Origin: Adenanthera pavonina
Taxonomy: Eukaryota; Streptophyta; Magnoliopsida; Fabales; Fabaceae
Length of the DNA: 64,000 bases
Direction: 5' to 3'
Assembly (NCBI GenBank): GCA_026686845.1
Contig: JAIVEN010000011.1
Span: forward strand, 28,692,501-28,756,500
Both the position numbers and the translations under genes were made by a program. Each line of letters starts with the position of its first letter. Position 1 is the stretch's first letter. The notes below the pieces were generated by a model. It had not been told where the DNA came from. It saw nothing but the letters and a program-made list of their open reading frames with translations, and made no database searches. Shown here piece by piece: positions 24,452 to 36,079 of the stretch.

Positions 24452-24812
24452 GTGCATGTTTGGTTCCATGTTTTTTAAAAGATGTGTTTGACCAAACACA
24501 AGTGAAACACAAACTGACTTTTTGAAAAATGAAAAGTGGGTTAAACTATGATTTTGGAAAAGAATGAAAAAAGTTACTTTTCCTTTAACAAAACGTGGGT
24601 TTTGGAAAAGGAGAAACAAATTTACTTTATATTATACATCTAAAAGTATTTTTAACCCCTATCATCCAAACAGATTTTTTATCAAACTTACTTTTATAAA
24701 AAAGAATATCCAAATATAACAACTTCCAATAAACTTATTTTATCTAAACTTCATTTTTACAAACTTCATTTATCTTAACTTAATTTTACAAAACGGAGAA
24801 CCAAACAGGCCC
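24452..24812. mobile_element. Harbinger/Tourist-like MITE
   Basis: About 360 bp. Left end GTGCATGTTTGGTTCC, right end GGAGAACCAAACAGGCCC, both flanked by the 3-bp duplication TTA (24449-24451 and 24813-24815). It shares interior sequence with the GlnRS intron element at 7638. Confidence 0.75.
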
Positions 24813-24815
24813 TTA

Positions 24816-26323
24816 GAGGGCCAAAGATGCACAAATTTATTACAGGTATATTATGGTTTTTTATGGTAATATTTGAGCAAGGATTGGAAAATAGCAAAGG
24901 GAAAGTTTGAGCATAAGAAAAACCCTTTGATATGTATAACAGATTAAGACTAAACCCTTGCTCGTCTAATGAGAGAAAATAGGGAGAAGAGAAAAGTGAG
25001 GGGAAATTATTTTCTCTCCATATACTTAGTTGAATAGCAAAAAAGAATAAGAAGTAGAGAAAAGTAATCAATTGACAATATTACACCCATTATTTTTAGA
25101 AATATATTTACATATAATAAAACTTATTATTCTACTATATTATTTACATAATTTCCAAATCATATTAATAAATGACATTAAAATGTAATTTTAATTTTAA
25201 TCTTAATTTAAAATTATTTTATCCAATCTTAATTTTATTAAATTTTTAAAATCATTTTTTATACATTGATTTTAAAAATTTTAAAATAATGCTAAAATTA
25301 AAAATTTATAACATATCAATATTTAGATCTAAAAATAAAATAGGTATTTTTCTATAAGAAATAACATAATATTACATTAAGAAGAATACAACATAATAAT
25401 AAAGACAAGGGAAACAAATTTTGACACAATAAATATAATAAACATAGTCTAATTAGAGCACTAAAGTAATAACTAGGCTCAAAATTTAAAGTATTTATCT
25501 AACTTGATTTGTAGAAAAGTGTAGCACACAAAGATTGTTTATTATTGAAACTTCAAGCTTTGAAAGAAAGTGGGAGGCAGATGGGAGGAATGAGAAGAAG
25601 TGAAGCCGAAGGAAGAAGAAACACAAAATGATAACGAGAAAGTGAAAAAAAATTGGTGGATAATTTTGGAAGAAGAGTTTTCTCTCCAAAATCTCTCCAT
25701 TTTGGGGGAGAAAAATTGGGGAAAAAATCATATGAGACCCACATATTATTTTCTCTTCATTTTTCTCTCCTCTTTATTTTTTCTCCTTAGTCAGACAAAA
25801 GAAAATATAATTTTTTTCCCCCAGATTTTCTCTTTATTCTTTTCTTTCCCCTCTTTTCATCCGTGGCCAAGTAAAGCGTAGAAGTCATCACTCATCAAAG
25901 TATAGACTTTTCATTGGGAGGGTGATAAAGTCTTATCCCACCACTTTGGTATGTACCAATGTACTGCTTCTCCAAGAGCATTAAAATCAAAACCTTCTCA
26001 CTACTCATAGAATCCCAGCCAACGAAATAAGCAAACATCTAATCGATTTGCAAATCCTTCTTTCATATCGTTACCATATTGTTTACTTAATTACTATACT
26101 TTATAATATATTAGTTATGTTATTATTATACTTATAATATATTAATAATGAATAGAAGGGGACAAGACTTAATTTACTAATACAAACAAGAAAATTTTAA
26201 TATATTCACAATTAGTATACTAACAATCAATTAATTAATAATACACAAAGTATACACAATTAAACAAATAAGTAATACACTATTAATCTAATAATAACAT
26301 ATCCAAAATATCTATACATCAAA
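24816..26323. other. AT-rich intergenic DNA
   Basis: Low-complexity AT-rich sequence with purine- and pyrimidine-rich patches at 24960-25030 and 25560-25860. The open frames there look like composition artefacts. No gene is supported. Confidence 0.6.
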
Positions 26324-26341
26324 TTCATTAATCAATATATT

Positions 26342-26558
26342 TTTTTGCGTGAGCACCCGGTATCCGGTATCCTGGACCTATCTCACTTGAGCTGTGAGGA
26401 CTTTTCAATAAGGCCTAGATTAATTCGGATCGAGGTCCGACAAGCACCATAAGGGTGAGCGCTGTTATCACTCCACGCTGCTGCATTCTCACGCCTTAAA
26501 CTCAAGAGTCGTGGTTAAGCTGGAATGACTCTTACCAGTCGATCCAAGCATTCGGTGG
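26342..26558 (-). mobile_element. SINE insertion
   Basis: A 217-bp patch, clearly richer in GC than its surroundings, ends on the minus strand in a run of A (T run at 26341-26346 on the plus strand). An 18-bp target duplication TTCATTAATCAATRTATT flanks it (26324-26341, 26559-26576; 17 of 18 match). The minus-strand 5' part (GGATCGACTGGTAAGAGTC) resembles a tRNA-derived A box. The short length, A tail and duplication together indicate a SINE. Confidence 0.8.
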
Positions 26559-26576
26559 TTCATTAATCAATGTATT

Positions 26577-28149
26577 CATTATTTTAAATTATGACAAAAA
26601 AAAAATCAGAGCATCACTGATTACCATTACATATAAATCACTACTTTCCATTATAATCTATCATTAAAAATCAGTTGTACAATGCATCATTACTTTATAC
26701 TTCAAAAAAAAATTGCTCCTATTGGGATCCACTTTCAAAGATGACATTCCACGACCAAGAAAGTCTCCACATAATTTATTGATAGTTAAGTTGTTTAAGT
26801 ATATTATTTTAAATTTAATTTTGATTATATATATAGAAAAAGCCTTATTATAAGAGGTAGAAACCTTACATTTTACAAGAATTAATTTTCTACTATTCAT
26901 TAAGGAATACTCTTAGTGTTCACAAAAAAAATAACATTCTACAAAAATTTTTTGAAGGATAATTAAAATTTAATTACCAATATATAATATAAAATTCATA
27001 ATAAGCAAAACATGAATAACATAGTTGTTTTTTAAATTTAATTTAATACATTGCAGAAGCTCCTATGAACTTCACCTCAAAAGCACAGATTTAAGTTATG
27101 GGATTTTAGTTTCTTAATCCATGTTATTACAGGATTGATCTTTCCATTTGACCATCAAATCTAAGAAAAGACAATTGAGGGTGTGATCTTAATCCACGAG
27201 ATTTTTTAGGGCGTGACAAAGTGGCATTCATCATTAAATTGTATTGCTTTCTACCCCCTTCGGCCAAGTTTTAAAAAAATTTTCTTATTCAAAATATAAA
27301 TTTTTTTTAGATAAAATTAAAAATATTGATATTTTTTAATTTATTTTTATTTTTATTTTTTATTAACTTGTAAAAAATAAAATTATTTTAGAAAATATTT
27401 TTATTAAGAATAATATTAAAGAATAATTTAAATTTTTTTATAAATTTAATTAATTTAATTTTTTTAATATGTGTATTTGATTAAATATAATTTATATTTC
27501 GAGCAGAAAAAGTATCTGATAAAAAAAGTTGTGAACAGTATGCTGATGTTTGATAACATGGAAGCATTAAAAAGAGCAACAAGGGAATTAAGTGGGAAGC
27601 AGGGCACCATTAATGGTGTGGCCCCAGTCATTATGAAGAATACCTACACTTTCAACGGCCTGTGATGCTTCCTCACATATTGCGTGTTTACGTCATTACC
27701 ACTCAAATCTTTTTAAAGATTGTTTTTTTATGAGGGGTTTGCAAATACGTATGGAAATTAAATAAAATTTGCTACATCTATAAAACATTTAAAAAAATTA
27801 AAATTTTATTTATATTCTTATTAATTAAAATAATGTAAATATAATTTAATTAGTAATTATTATTATAAGTAAGAAAGGGAAAATAAACCTACTAATTATA
27901 AAATTAAATATCTATTTTTTAAAAATAATTTATGAAACAATAATTAAATGTAAAGATTTTAATTAAAAAAAAATCTCATGATATTATATAACACCACATA
28001 AAAAATACTTCTAGAAAACATATAAAAGGCACAGGAGGGAGTATTTCATTGGCTGGCCCTCTACATTTGCTTTATTTGACTTGTAATTCAAGTGGGGAGC
28101 CGCATTCCTCCACTTTGCTTCCTAGCATTGCTTTCACTTCACATATCAG
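26577..28149. other. Very AT-rich intergenic DNA
   Basis: Little structure. The 64-codon frame at 27471-27665 lies in a slightly less AT-rich island (27530-27720) but shows no known domain. Confidence 0.6.
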
Positions 28150-28615
28150 CTGTCAGTTTTATCTGATAATAACAATTCTTTTTATTTTTCTTCAATCATT
28201 AAGCTATTTTATTAAGCTTGAAAATTTCCTCATGATGTTTCAAAAAATCAATTCCATAAGCTCCACATTATTTATTATTTAAACAAAAACTTTCAAGTAA
28301 ATAAATTATTAATATTATAAAAGGATAAAAACAAAAGTCCAACACCATACCAGTCAAATATCTCAAATCAATGTACTATTTAAAAACCAAATACTTCAAA
28401 TGGGCTCTTATAGATTTCAATATATATATATATATATATTAATTTAAAAAATTAAAGTCTTGAAATGCTAAAATTACAACTAAAATTGTTTAAAACTAAA
28501 TTGAGGCCCATGCTATGCACGGAATCTAACCACATATGTGATTCGAAGATTGGAATGAAATAGAAAAGGAAATAAAATGACAAAAAAAGTTATTTTTAGA
28601 TGTAAAACCCCTCCA
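28150..28615 (+). repeat. Copy A of a diverged direct duplication
   Basis: Matches 29338-29745 over several blocks, for example ATTCCATAAGCTCCACATTA (28251 and 29432) and AATTACAACTAAAATTGTTT (about 28471 and 29606). The offset is about 1.13-1.18 kb. Confidence 0.8.
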
Positions 28616-28633
28616 CTATGCTCCCAGCCATTA

Positions 28634-29334
28634 CCTTGTTTGGTTGGGGGGAAATGGGGGGAAGGGAAAGGAAGGGGAGGGATTTTGCTGCCCTCCCCTT
28701 GTTTAGTAATCACATAATTAGAGAATGAGAGGGAAAATGTTATTAAAATTTTTCCTCCCCTCTCCTTATATATTTTCCCCCCAAATTGGGGTAATTTGGG
28801 GGGAAAATGTGTTTTTGTCTCCAATATGACCAAAATACCCTTCACTTTTTTATAACTCAACCACACAATATACTGGTCAGTCTTGTCGCGTCTCTTTTTG
28901 GTCTCACTCATAAAATATGAAATACCTTAATAACATACATGCATGAAGTCATAAATACACACAGACACATTCGTATATTAACATATATAATTATGGTTAA
29001 AATTGAGGAAAAAAAGAAGATACATACAATCATGATTGAGGTTGAGAAAAAAAAAAGTATTTCCTTCTGATTAAAAATTTTGTCTAATATTCAAACAAAA
29101 AAAACTCATTTTTTAATATAAAAAGAAAATATTAACTTAAATAAACTAAGGGTATAATGGTCAAATTATAATTATTTTCCCTCCCTTTCCCTCATAACCC
29201 AAACAAGGTAATATTAAAATCCCTCATTTTCCCTCCAAACGAGGTAAAATTAAAATTCCTTCTTTTCCCTCCACTCCCTTTCCCTCCATTAAAATCTCTT
29301 CCCTCCCTTTCCCTCCTTTGAACCAAACAGACCC
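28634..29334. mobile_element. Harbinger-like non-autonomous element with G/C-tract ends
   Basis: Left end CCTTGTTTGGTTGGGGG, right end TTGAACCAAACAGACCC, each flanked by TTA (28631-28633 and 29335-29337). The subterminal regions are poly-purine on the left and poly-pyrimidine on the right, so the ends could pair. An internal CCCAAACAAGG near 29200 repeats the left end in inverse, suggesting an older or alternative right end. It lies exactly between the two copies of a direct duplication. Confidence 0.7.
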
Positions 29335-29337
29335 TTA

Positions 29338-29745
29338 GCTTCATCTCATAACAACAGTCCTTTTTTGTTTTTTCAATGATTAAGTTATTTTATTAAATTT
29401 GAAATTTTCTTCATGATGTTTCGAAATATTAATTCCATAAGCTCCACATTATTTATTGAAACAAAAACTTTTAATGAAATAAATTATTATTATTATTATA
29501 AAAGGATACCAGTCAATATACATCAAATTTGCTTTCTTTCTTTTTTATAAACTTTACTGTATGTTGATATAATTTTAAAAATCTTAATTCTTTTGAAGAC
29601 TAAAATTACAACTAAAATTGTTTAAAACTAGATTGAGGCCTATGTTATGCATGAAATCCAAGGACATATTTGATGCGGAGAATGGGCTAAAATAGGAAAG
29701 GAAATAAAATGAGAAAACTTATTTTTAGTTGTAAAATACCTTTTA
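29338..29745 (+). repeat. Copy B of the diverged direct duplication
   Basis: Partner of 28150-28615. Confidence 0.8.
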
Positions 29746-30142
29746 TGCCCCTAAATAATAATATAAAAAAGATAATAAGGAAATGCGGTTACTATTTAAT
29801 TAATAATGATGAGGATAAAATAAATATTTCTTATATTGATTTTCCATTGGTCTAACTAAAGGAGGCTAAGTTGAATCGCATTGTTCAATATATTAATATA
29901 TATCAATCAGATCAACTCAAATTGAAATCAATGATAGTGGATAAAAAAAAATTGAAGTGAATGGTAAAGATTCTTATAATTGATTTTATGTTTCAAACTT
30001 TATGTCTGAAAGAAGCTTGGTTATACATTTTTCTAAAAGTAATACCTTTCTTTAGCAACTCATGATAATTTTATTTACGAAATAAAAAAACATAATTTTA
30101 AACCCTTGAGTTTAAATATTTAAAAAATTAAATAAAAGGTAA

Positions 30143-30784
30143 TGGTGTTCAAAATTGAATCAAAGCGATTGAACTGAGCTAAACCGAACTAAATTAATTA
30201 AAATTGGTCAAAACCACACTTCATTCAAGTCTAATTTGATTTTCCCTAGTAAAAAACTGATTTGATTTGATTCAAGTTCAGTTTTAGTGGCTCAAAACTG
30301 AACCAAACTTGAACTAAATCAATTATAATTTTTTTTTTACAAAATATATATAATTATTTTTTAAATATGCAAGAAAAGTTTTTTTAATTAACTTCTATTT
30401 GTTCATATTTTCACATGTGATACGCGTGAAATAGAAATATTATTTGTGGTCTTTTTAAAGTAATGTTCATGAAAGACTCATAATTAGAAATCCAAAATAG
30501 AATATTAGTGAAAAAAGAATCAAATAAATTAATATAAGATCTATATGACAGTAATTACTTTCCAATAAAATTTATATAAATATATCAACAATTAAATTGT
30601 CAAAAGTGAAAAAAAATATTTTTTTATTTCTTATAAAAATTTTGCTCAAATTTAATTTAAATCAAATTAAACTAACTTTTTGCAAAAATCGAAAAGGTTT
30701 TAAATTTTAGAAATCGATCTAGGTCTGGTTTGATTCGATTTCGCTTTTGCTCAAAACCAAATCAAATCAGAACTTTAAACACCC
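30143..30784. mobile_element. Possible hAT-like MITE
   Basis: Inverted ends GGTGTTCAAAATTGAATC and, from the right, GGGTGTTTAAAGTTCTGAT, with AACCAAAC/TTTGGTT-rich subterminal parts. No clean 8-bp duplication could be found. Confidence 0.45.
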
Positions 30785-31823
30785 TTAGCAATGATCTTGA
30801 AAATTCTTTATAAAATCAATTTAAAATTACAGAAATTTCTATTTATTTTTAGCCAAAAATATCTAAGTCCTTCATTATCAATTTCGTCAAGTTAAAAGTC
30901 TCCAAAAAAAATATTTCCCAAAAAAGTTCTAAAAAAATTCTTCACAATTAGGAAAAATGAGGAAAAAGCTATAAACTTGCGAATACGCTTCTAAGCTACC
31001 AAAATTGAAAGTTGAAATTTTGTTAGAACCAATTTTTTTAACAACGATGGATCCAATATTAAAGCAGACTTACCATAAATGACATTGATAGCAGACTTAT
31101 TAATTATAGAAAAATGTAGCATGACATTTAAGATGACAATAAACGTAATGACACATTTCCTATTATATAAAAATTGAAGATACATAGGTTCTGGAAGTCA
31201 AGAAAACTTTCCAAGTTATCTAAGAAATTAAGGATTTTTTTTTTTGGCACTCTTCCAGGAAATTACAAGTACCATCTTTTAGAACGGCAAAAAGGAACGG
31301 ATCAAAAGAATGGGTCAATAGACCTGACTAACAATCAAACCGGATAAGATGAAATTAAAACACAAATTATTATTATTATTATTGATGATATAATTGGAAA
31401 TTTACTTTGGCGATCATCAAATCAAACAAAATTTACTTTAGCAATCATCAAAACAAACAATATTCTAATTCAACAATTTCTACTCTCATTGATTGATAAA
31501 TTGAAACAGTTCATGTTTTATGTACTGTAAAATCTAACGCATTGACTATAATTCTATGAAGTTGGACGAGAGTTCAGGACGATTATGTAGTTTTTTTACA
31601 AGTAGTTCAATCACAATAATACCATACAAAAACAGTTTTCTCTTTCTTTTAGTGAGCACCTGTGTACAGAAATTGTTTTTAAAAAAATATAAGGCAAAAA
31701 TTGGAGAAAGAATCTATCTTTTTTTCAAAATTTAAAAAAAAAAACAATTGAATATGCAGAAACCAGCAAGAGAAGAGGCAACATATTGGACATATCACCG
31801 TACAAGGTCAATGGCCATCGAAA
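30785..31823. other. AT-rich 3' flank of the 318-residue gene
   Basis: Holds the 3' untranslated region of the minus-strand gene near 31800 and a short ATT repeat at about 31368-31385. Nothing else was recognised. Confidence 0.6.
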
Positions 31824-32780
31824 TCAGCGGTTGTGGTTGGCTCTTCCGAAGTCAGCAAGCTTCCTGGAGCGGTTAGCACAAAGCGACGACGCAGTGGCGA
31901 TGTGAGGCTTCGTCGTCGTGCCTCTCATCTCGCCCGCTGCGACCATCTCCGGAGGCAATCCTTTGGGGTTCCAGTGAGGGTTCGGGCTCGCCCTCACCAA
32001 AGGGCTTAAGCAAAAGGCCATGCCTGATACGTTCCTTACATGGCGAGAACGACGGGTCGCATGCGGTGCCATCGCTGGCGTTTTTCGCCACCGTGGGGAC
32101 GTTTCCGTAGAGTAGCCACCGCCGGAAGGGGATCGGTCGCATTCATCGCAATCAACGACGCAATTTTCTGTCGCCACCGGCGACATTCCCCGATCTGTTT
32201 GCGGGTAACGCCTACGCCCTCTAGCAGTGGAGTCTTCCAGAGAAGCCATCCTATCCATATTCTTCCGACGAGCGGGGAAAATCATCGAGAACCATGAGGG
32301 AGACGCCGATGACGATGGTTCGCATAATTCCTGAGAAGAAACCCTCCGATTCGCTTCGAATTTATCGGATCTGGATCTGAATAGACTGGAAAAAAACCAG
32401 AACTTTCCCGTCTTCCTCTTACATGACGAAGCCGTTCTGCCATGGAATTCTGAATTGGCCGCAGAATCACCGGTGCCGAACGTAGGCCCGACTTGCGGAG
32501 TGCTATAGAAGAGACTGTTATGTCTATCACAGTTCTGCCAGCTAGCAAAGTCTGATTTCCGACGCGAGACATACGGTGAGACAGAGCGAGGGAAGACGAC
32601 CGGAGGAGGAGGGTTGGGGTCGGATTTCCGAGGGTGATCGTCGGAGGCGCGTGAGGAAACGCGCGCTAGATGTGCCTTCTCTTGTGCAGCGATGAGTGCA
32701 AGGAGACGCTCCCGGAGACAAGAGGCGCAGACGCCGACGGTGCTGCTGCGGTCCGCCGGGTGGTGCTTCCGACACCTCAT
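31824..32780 (-). CDS. Conserved plant protein of unknown function, Cys-rich N terminus
   Basis: Intact single-exon gene, 318 residues, GC-rich against AT-rich flanks. The N terminus has C3, H6, C18 and C21 within GVCASCLRERLLALIAAQ, a possible small metal-binding site resembling the start of DUF740/OCTOPUS-type plant proteins; the rest does not obviously match that family. The middle is Ser/Arg-rich and low in complexity, with a basic FWFFSSLFRSRS patch. The C terminus has SPLVRASPNPHWN plus GLPPEM and ends RKLADFGRANHNR, a pattern I associate with uncharacterised plant proteins. No signal peptide or membrane segment is seen. The start is the first ATG of the frame and fits the conserved MRCRKH opening. 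Its biochemical role is unknown. Confidence 0.85.
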   Translation of the reverse strand: MRCRKHHPADRSSTVGVCASCLRERLLALIAAQEKAHLARVSSRASDDHPRKSDPNPPPPVVFPRSVSPYVSRRKSDFASWQNCDRHNSLFYSTPQVGPTFGTGDSAANSEFHGRTASSCKRKTGKFWFFSSLFRSRSDKFEANRRVSSQELCEPSSSASPSWFSMIFPARRKNMDRMASLEDSTARGRRRYPQTDRGMSPVATENCVVDCDECDRSPSGGGYSTETSPRWRKTPAMAPHATRRSRHVRNVSGMAFCLSPLVRASPNPHWNPKGLPPEMVAAGEMRGTTTKPHIATASSLCANRSRKLADFGRANHNR

Positions 32781-33070
32781 TTACCCCTGTGCTTCGTCCT
32801 GAACAACAACACAACACAACACAGAGATCACCTGCTCCAAACCGACACCGTTTTGGATTGCAGTACTCGTGGTGGTGCTTCTGATGCCCACCGTGAGGTG
32901 AAAGAGATCTGATGGAGAATTCAAAAGGCAAGTTTGTCTTGTTGCTATGTCAGAGAAAGAGAGAGTAAAGTGGGTGAACGGGTGTCTCAACTCTCAAGTC
33001 TCAAGCTTGAGGCCAATGCGTGCGTAAGGATGCATCTTTATTAAATTTAGAGAGAGAAAGCTCTAGAAAA

Positions 33071-33080
33071 AATATTTATA
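33071..33080 (-). promoter_or_regulatory. Possible TATA box of the 318-residue gene
   Basis: TATAAATATT on the minus strand, about 290 bases upstream of the start codon. A leader with CT-rich stretches lies in between. Position and sequence suit a plant TATA box; there is no direct evidence of use. Confidence 0.45.
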
Positions 33081-34094
33081 CACGCGCCTCTGGTTAACGT
33101 ATGTATTTGAATCCTCGTGAGGAGTTTTAAAATGTGAATATAGATAAATGTAATGAATAAAGGCAAGTAATTTATATATAATTAAATTGGTGACAAAAAA
33201 TATATAATTAAATTTACATTGAGAATGTGAATTTAAATAATAGTGATATAAGAATAATAAAATAAAAAATAAAATTTAGTCAATTTAAAGTATAAAAATT
33301 AAATATACCACTGGTGAAAAAATAATTATTAGGATAAAATATTTAATTATTAAAAAATATGTTTAAAATCTTACTTGTTTAAAATAGTTGGAAGTTTTGA
33401 AATATTATTATTTTAGGTTAAAATTTTTATTCTTTTGATTACAAAATTTTTTGACAAATTATTTGGTAATCGGCATTATTTAATGAGGATTTAAGCTAGA
33501 TTGGGTCTCAATTGAAAAGGAAGTTATCTTAATTTTTTATTTATAAAACCTGAATTTGAGATTTTATTTAAGGGGGGTTGGGAGAATCAAAGATTTTATA
33601 TCTATTAAAAAAAAAGAATTGAAGCTTTCATTCATCATTGATACATTTAATTTTTATATTTTTTTATAAAAAGAAGAAGTGTTTTTTGAATTAAACATAG
33701 AAACATGAAGTTAAATGTGACATGAATACATTCCTTAATCCTTATTGTTGGTATGTTGACGGCAAGGAATTTGCATTCTCAGAAGAATTGGCTTGCCATA
33801 TCAAACTCAATTTGTTTCTCCTAACTTTTTTAGTTTTCATTTTAAAAATATTTTACATTTTTTTATTTTAAGTAATCTAAATTCTGAATGTCTGTTTCGT
33901 AATTTAACAAAAAAAGGTGGAGGAGGAAAGTGTTTGCTGTAACAAATTGTAATTACAACATCGCAAGGGTCACGTCGTTTACCAATGAAAAGTCACTGGA
34001 TTTTAGGGGTATAGTGAGAATTGTGGGTATAAAAGGTATTGGCTATGGGGAATAAATCTCTTTTCTGTCGCTTACTGAAAAATTAGAAGTGTAT
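33081..34094. other. AT-rich intergenic DNA
   Basis: No gene or repeat recognised. Confidence 0.55.
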
Positions 34095-34480
34095 TGAGTT
34101 TGAAATGACTCAGACGATTTATGAATAACAATTAGTATGATTTTTCGTAGATATTATCATATACCATATATATATATACTGTAATATAATAATGATTATA
34201 TATTTTGATTGTAAAGGAAAAAATTTTGAATAAACTTATGACGCAATTTATATCACCATAATTTATGCAAATCTCAATATATTTCCATTTGTTAAAATGA
34301 GCCACACGATTATGATTTATGACTAATGATGAATATGACTTTTTATAGATTTTATTATCTATAATATTGATATATTAATGATTATATATATCAATTGTAA
34401 GAGAAAAAAAAGATTTGAATGAACTTCTGACACAAGTTATATCACCGATTATTTTTTTGCAAGTATTAATATATTTCCAT
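34095..34480 (+). repeat. Tandem duplication, about 190-bp unit
   Basis: 34095-34288 and 34298-34480 share the order TGACTC/TGAGCC-rich start, AATGATTATATAT, GAATRAACTT, TTATATCACC and ATATATTTCCATTT. They are diverged. Confidence 0.7.
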
Positions 34481-34954
34481 TTTTATTTGTTAATACTATT
34501 TTGATTAATTTAAATTTTCTACGTCTCACATCTCTAATTCTTTTTTACTTATCAATTTTTAATCATGTAAATTAAATTTAAACTATTAATAGCTTAGAAA
34601 GGTAAAAATTCAGATAATTTGATTAATATTTTTACCTTTTAGTATTGTAATTATTAGTCTATTAAAATATTAAATTTATCGTTTGAATTTAATATATACA
34701 ACTTAAAAATTAAGAGTGACAAATAATAAAGAGATAAAAAAAAAAAGAAACCAGATCAATTTCTTTTTGTGGAAAAATCATATTCAATTTCAATATTATT
34801 AAAATTTTATATTTATATATTAGTATTTTGATATATTTCCTTATCTTTTTTTTTGTTATACCAACTAGTTTATAAAAAAAAACAAATTGAGTTTCAACTA
34901 GTTCAAATTATGCCAAGGGGACCACATGGTGTAAAAGTGTCTCAGCCACAATTT

Positions 34955-35445
34955 TGATGTATTTCCTAATTTTCCTTATCTTAATTTAAAAAAAAAATCT
35001 TTAAACAACTACTCAAAAATATGTACACGTATACCAAATTTGTGATATTATATATAGGCAGATATAATAATTTATGATAAAATAATTTAAATTAGAATTT
35101 TTTTCTGGGTGAATAATTAGCATGATTTGAAAACTCAGTGTATGAGTGTTGACTTTGGCTCCTCAATTAAGATTAGATAATTGTAAAAATATTTACGTGT
35201 TAGTAGTATTTTGGTGTATTTCCTTATCCTAATGTTTTTTAGAAAAATTTTGAAACAATTTCTCAAAATGTGTATAAATATACCAAAATTGTCATATATA
35301 CTATATATAGGAGGATATAGTTATGATAAAATAATTTTCATTTTAATTATCATGATTTGAAAACTCAATATATGAGATTGGCCAAAAAAAGAAAACTTAA
35401 TATATGAGTGTTGACTTTGATTCCACAATTAAGATGAGATAATAA
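34955..35445 (+). repeat. Tandem duplication, about 250-bp unit
   Basis: 34955-35195 and 35205-35445 share GTATTTCCTTATC-like starts, TATATAGG with GATAT, TATGATAAAATAATTT, CATGATTTGAAAACTCA and ATGAGTGTTGACTTTG. Confidence 0.75.
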
Positions 35446-36079
35446 TTATAATGATTATATTTGATGGCTCACCGATTTCTTGCCTTATCGGCATCTAATT
35501 ATTTGTATGTTGAATCTTTGGGTTTACCGTTTACCTTTTCTAACTATTTTTAATATTAATTTTTTAAAATTTGATTGCCAAGTCGTTCCTTGATTACGGG
35601 TCCGTTTACTTTATAGAAATGTTTTAGGCGCGAAGAAGCGCGTGATCTCCACACTCCCTATTGCACCTTGATTTAGTCAAAGAAGTCAAACTAAGGCTTT
35701 TCGTCATCATGTGCCAATCATATTCTCTGTGTCGACATCGAACGGATACTGTTACACTAAAGCAGAACGCGCGCCTTAAACTGTGGGGTGGATTTTAATA
35801 TTAGACCCTTATTTATTAAAAAATTCATTTAAATAAATTGTAGCCTTGTAATTCATTTGAACAAATTATATTTTAATTCTTACAAAAAATATATTTTAAT
35901 TAAAATTAGATAATTATTTTTAACATATGTGAATAAAGAGTAACAAAAAAATAAGTAGAGAGTAAGAGGTGTTGAGAAACAAGCGAATTCACCATGTTCT
36001 ATTCCTTCAACTTTGTTTGATAGGTAGAATAGAATGAAATAAGAAAATGAAAAGAAAAAAGTAAATTTGTGTATAAAAA
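35446..36079. other. Intergenic DNA
   Basis: A less AT-rich patch at 35585-35795 (with GCGCGAAGAAGCGCG-like palindromic bases) has no identifiable gene. Confidence 0.5.

Noticed and set aside
25495..25881. Overlapping frames on both strands near 25.5-25.9 kb
   Set aside because: Purine- and pyrimidine-rich sequence avoids stops by chance; the translations are low complexity.
27471..27665. 64-codon frame in an AT-rich region
   Set aside because: No domain and no neighbouring exon signals; kept only as a note on composition.
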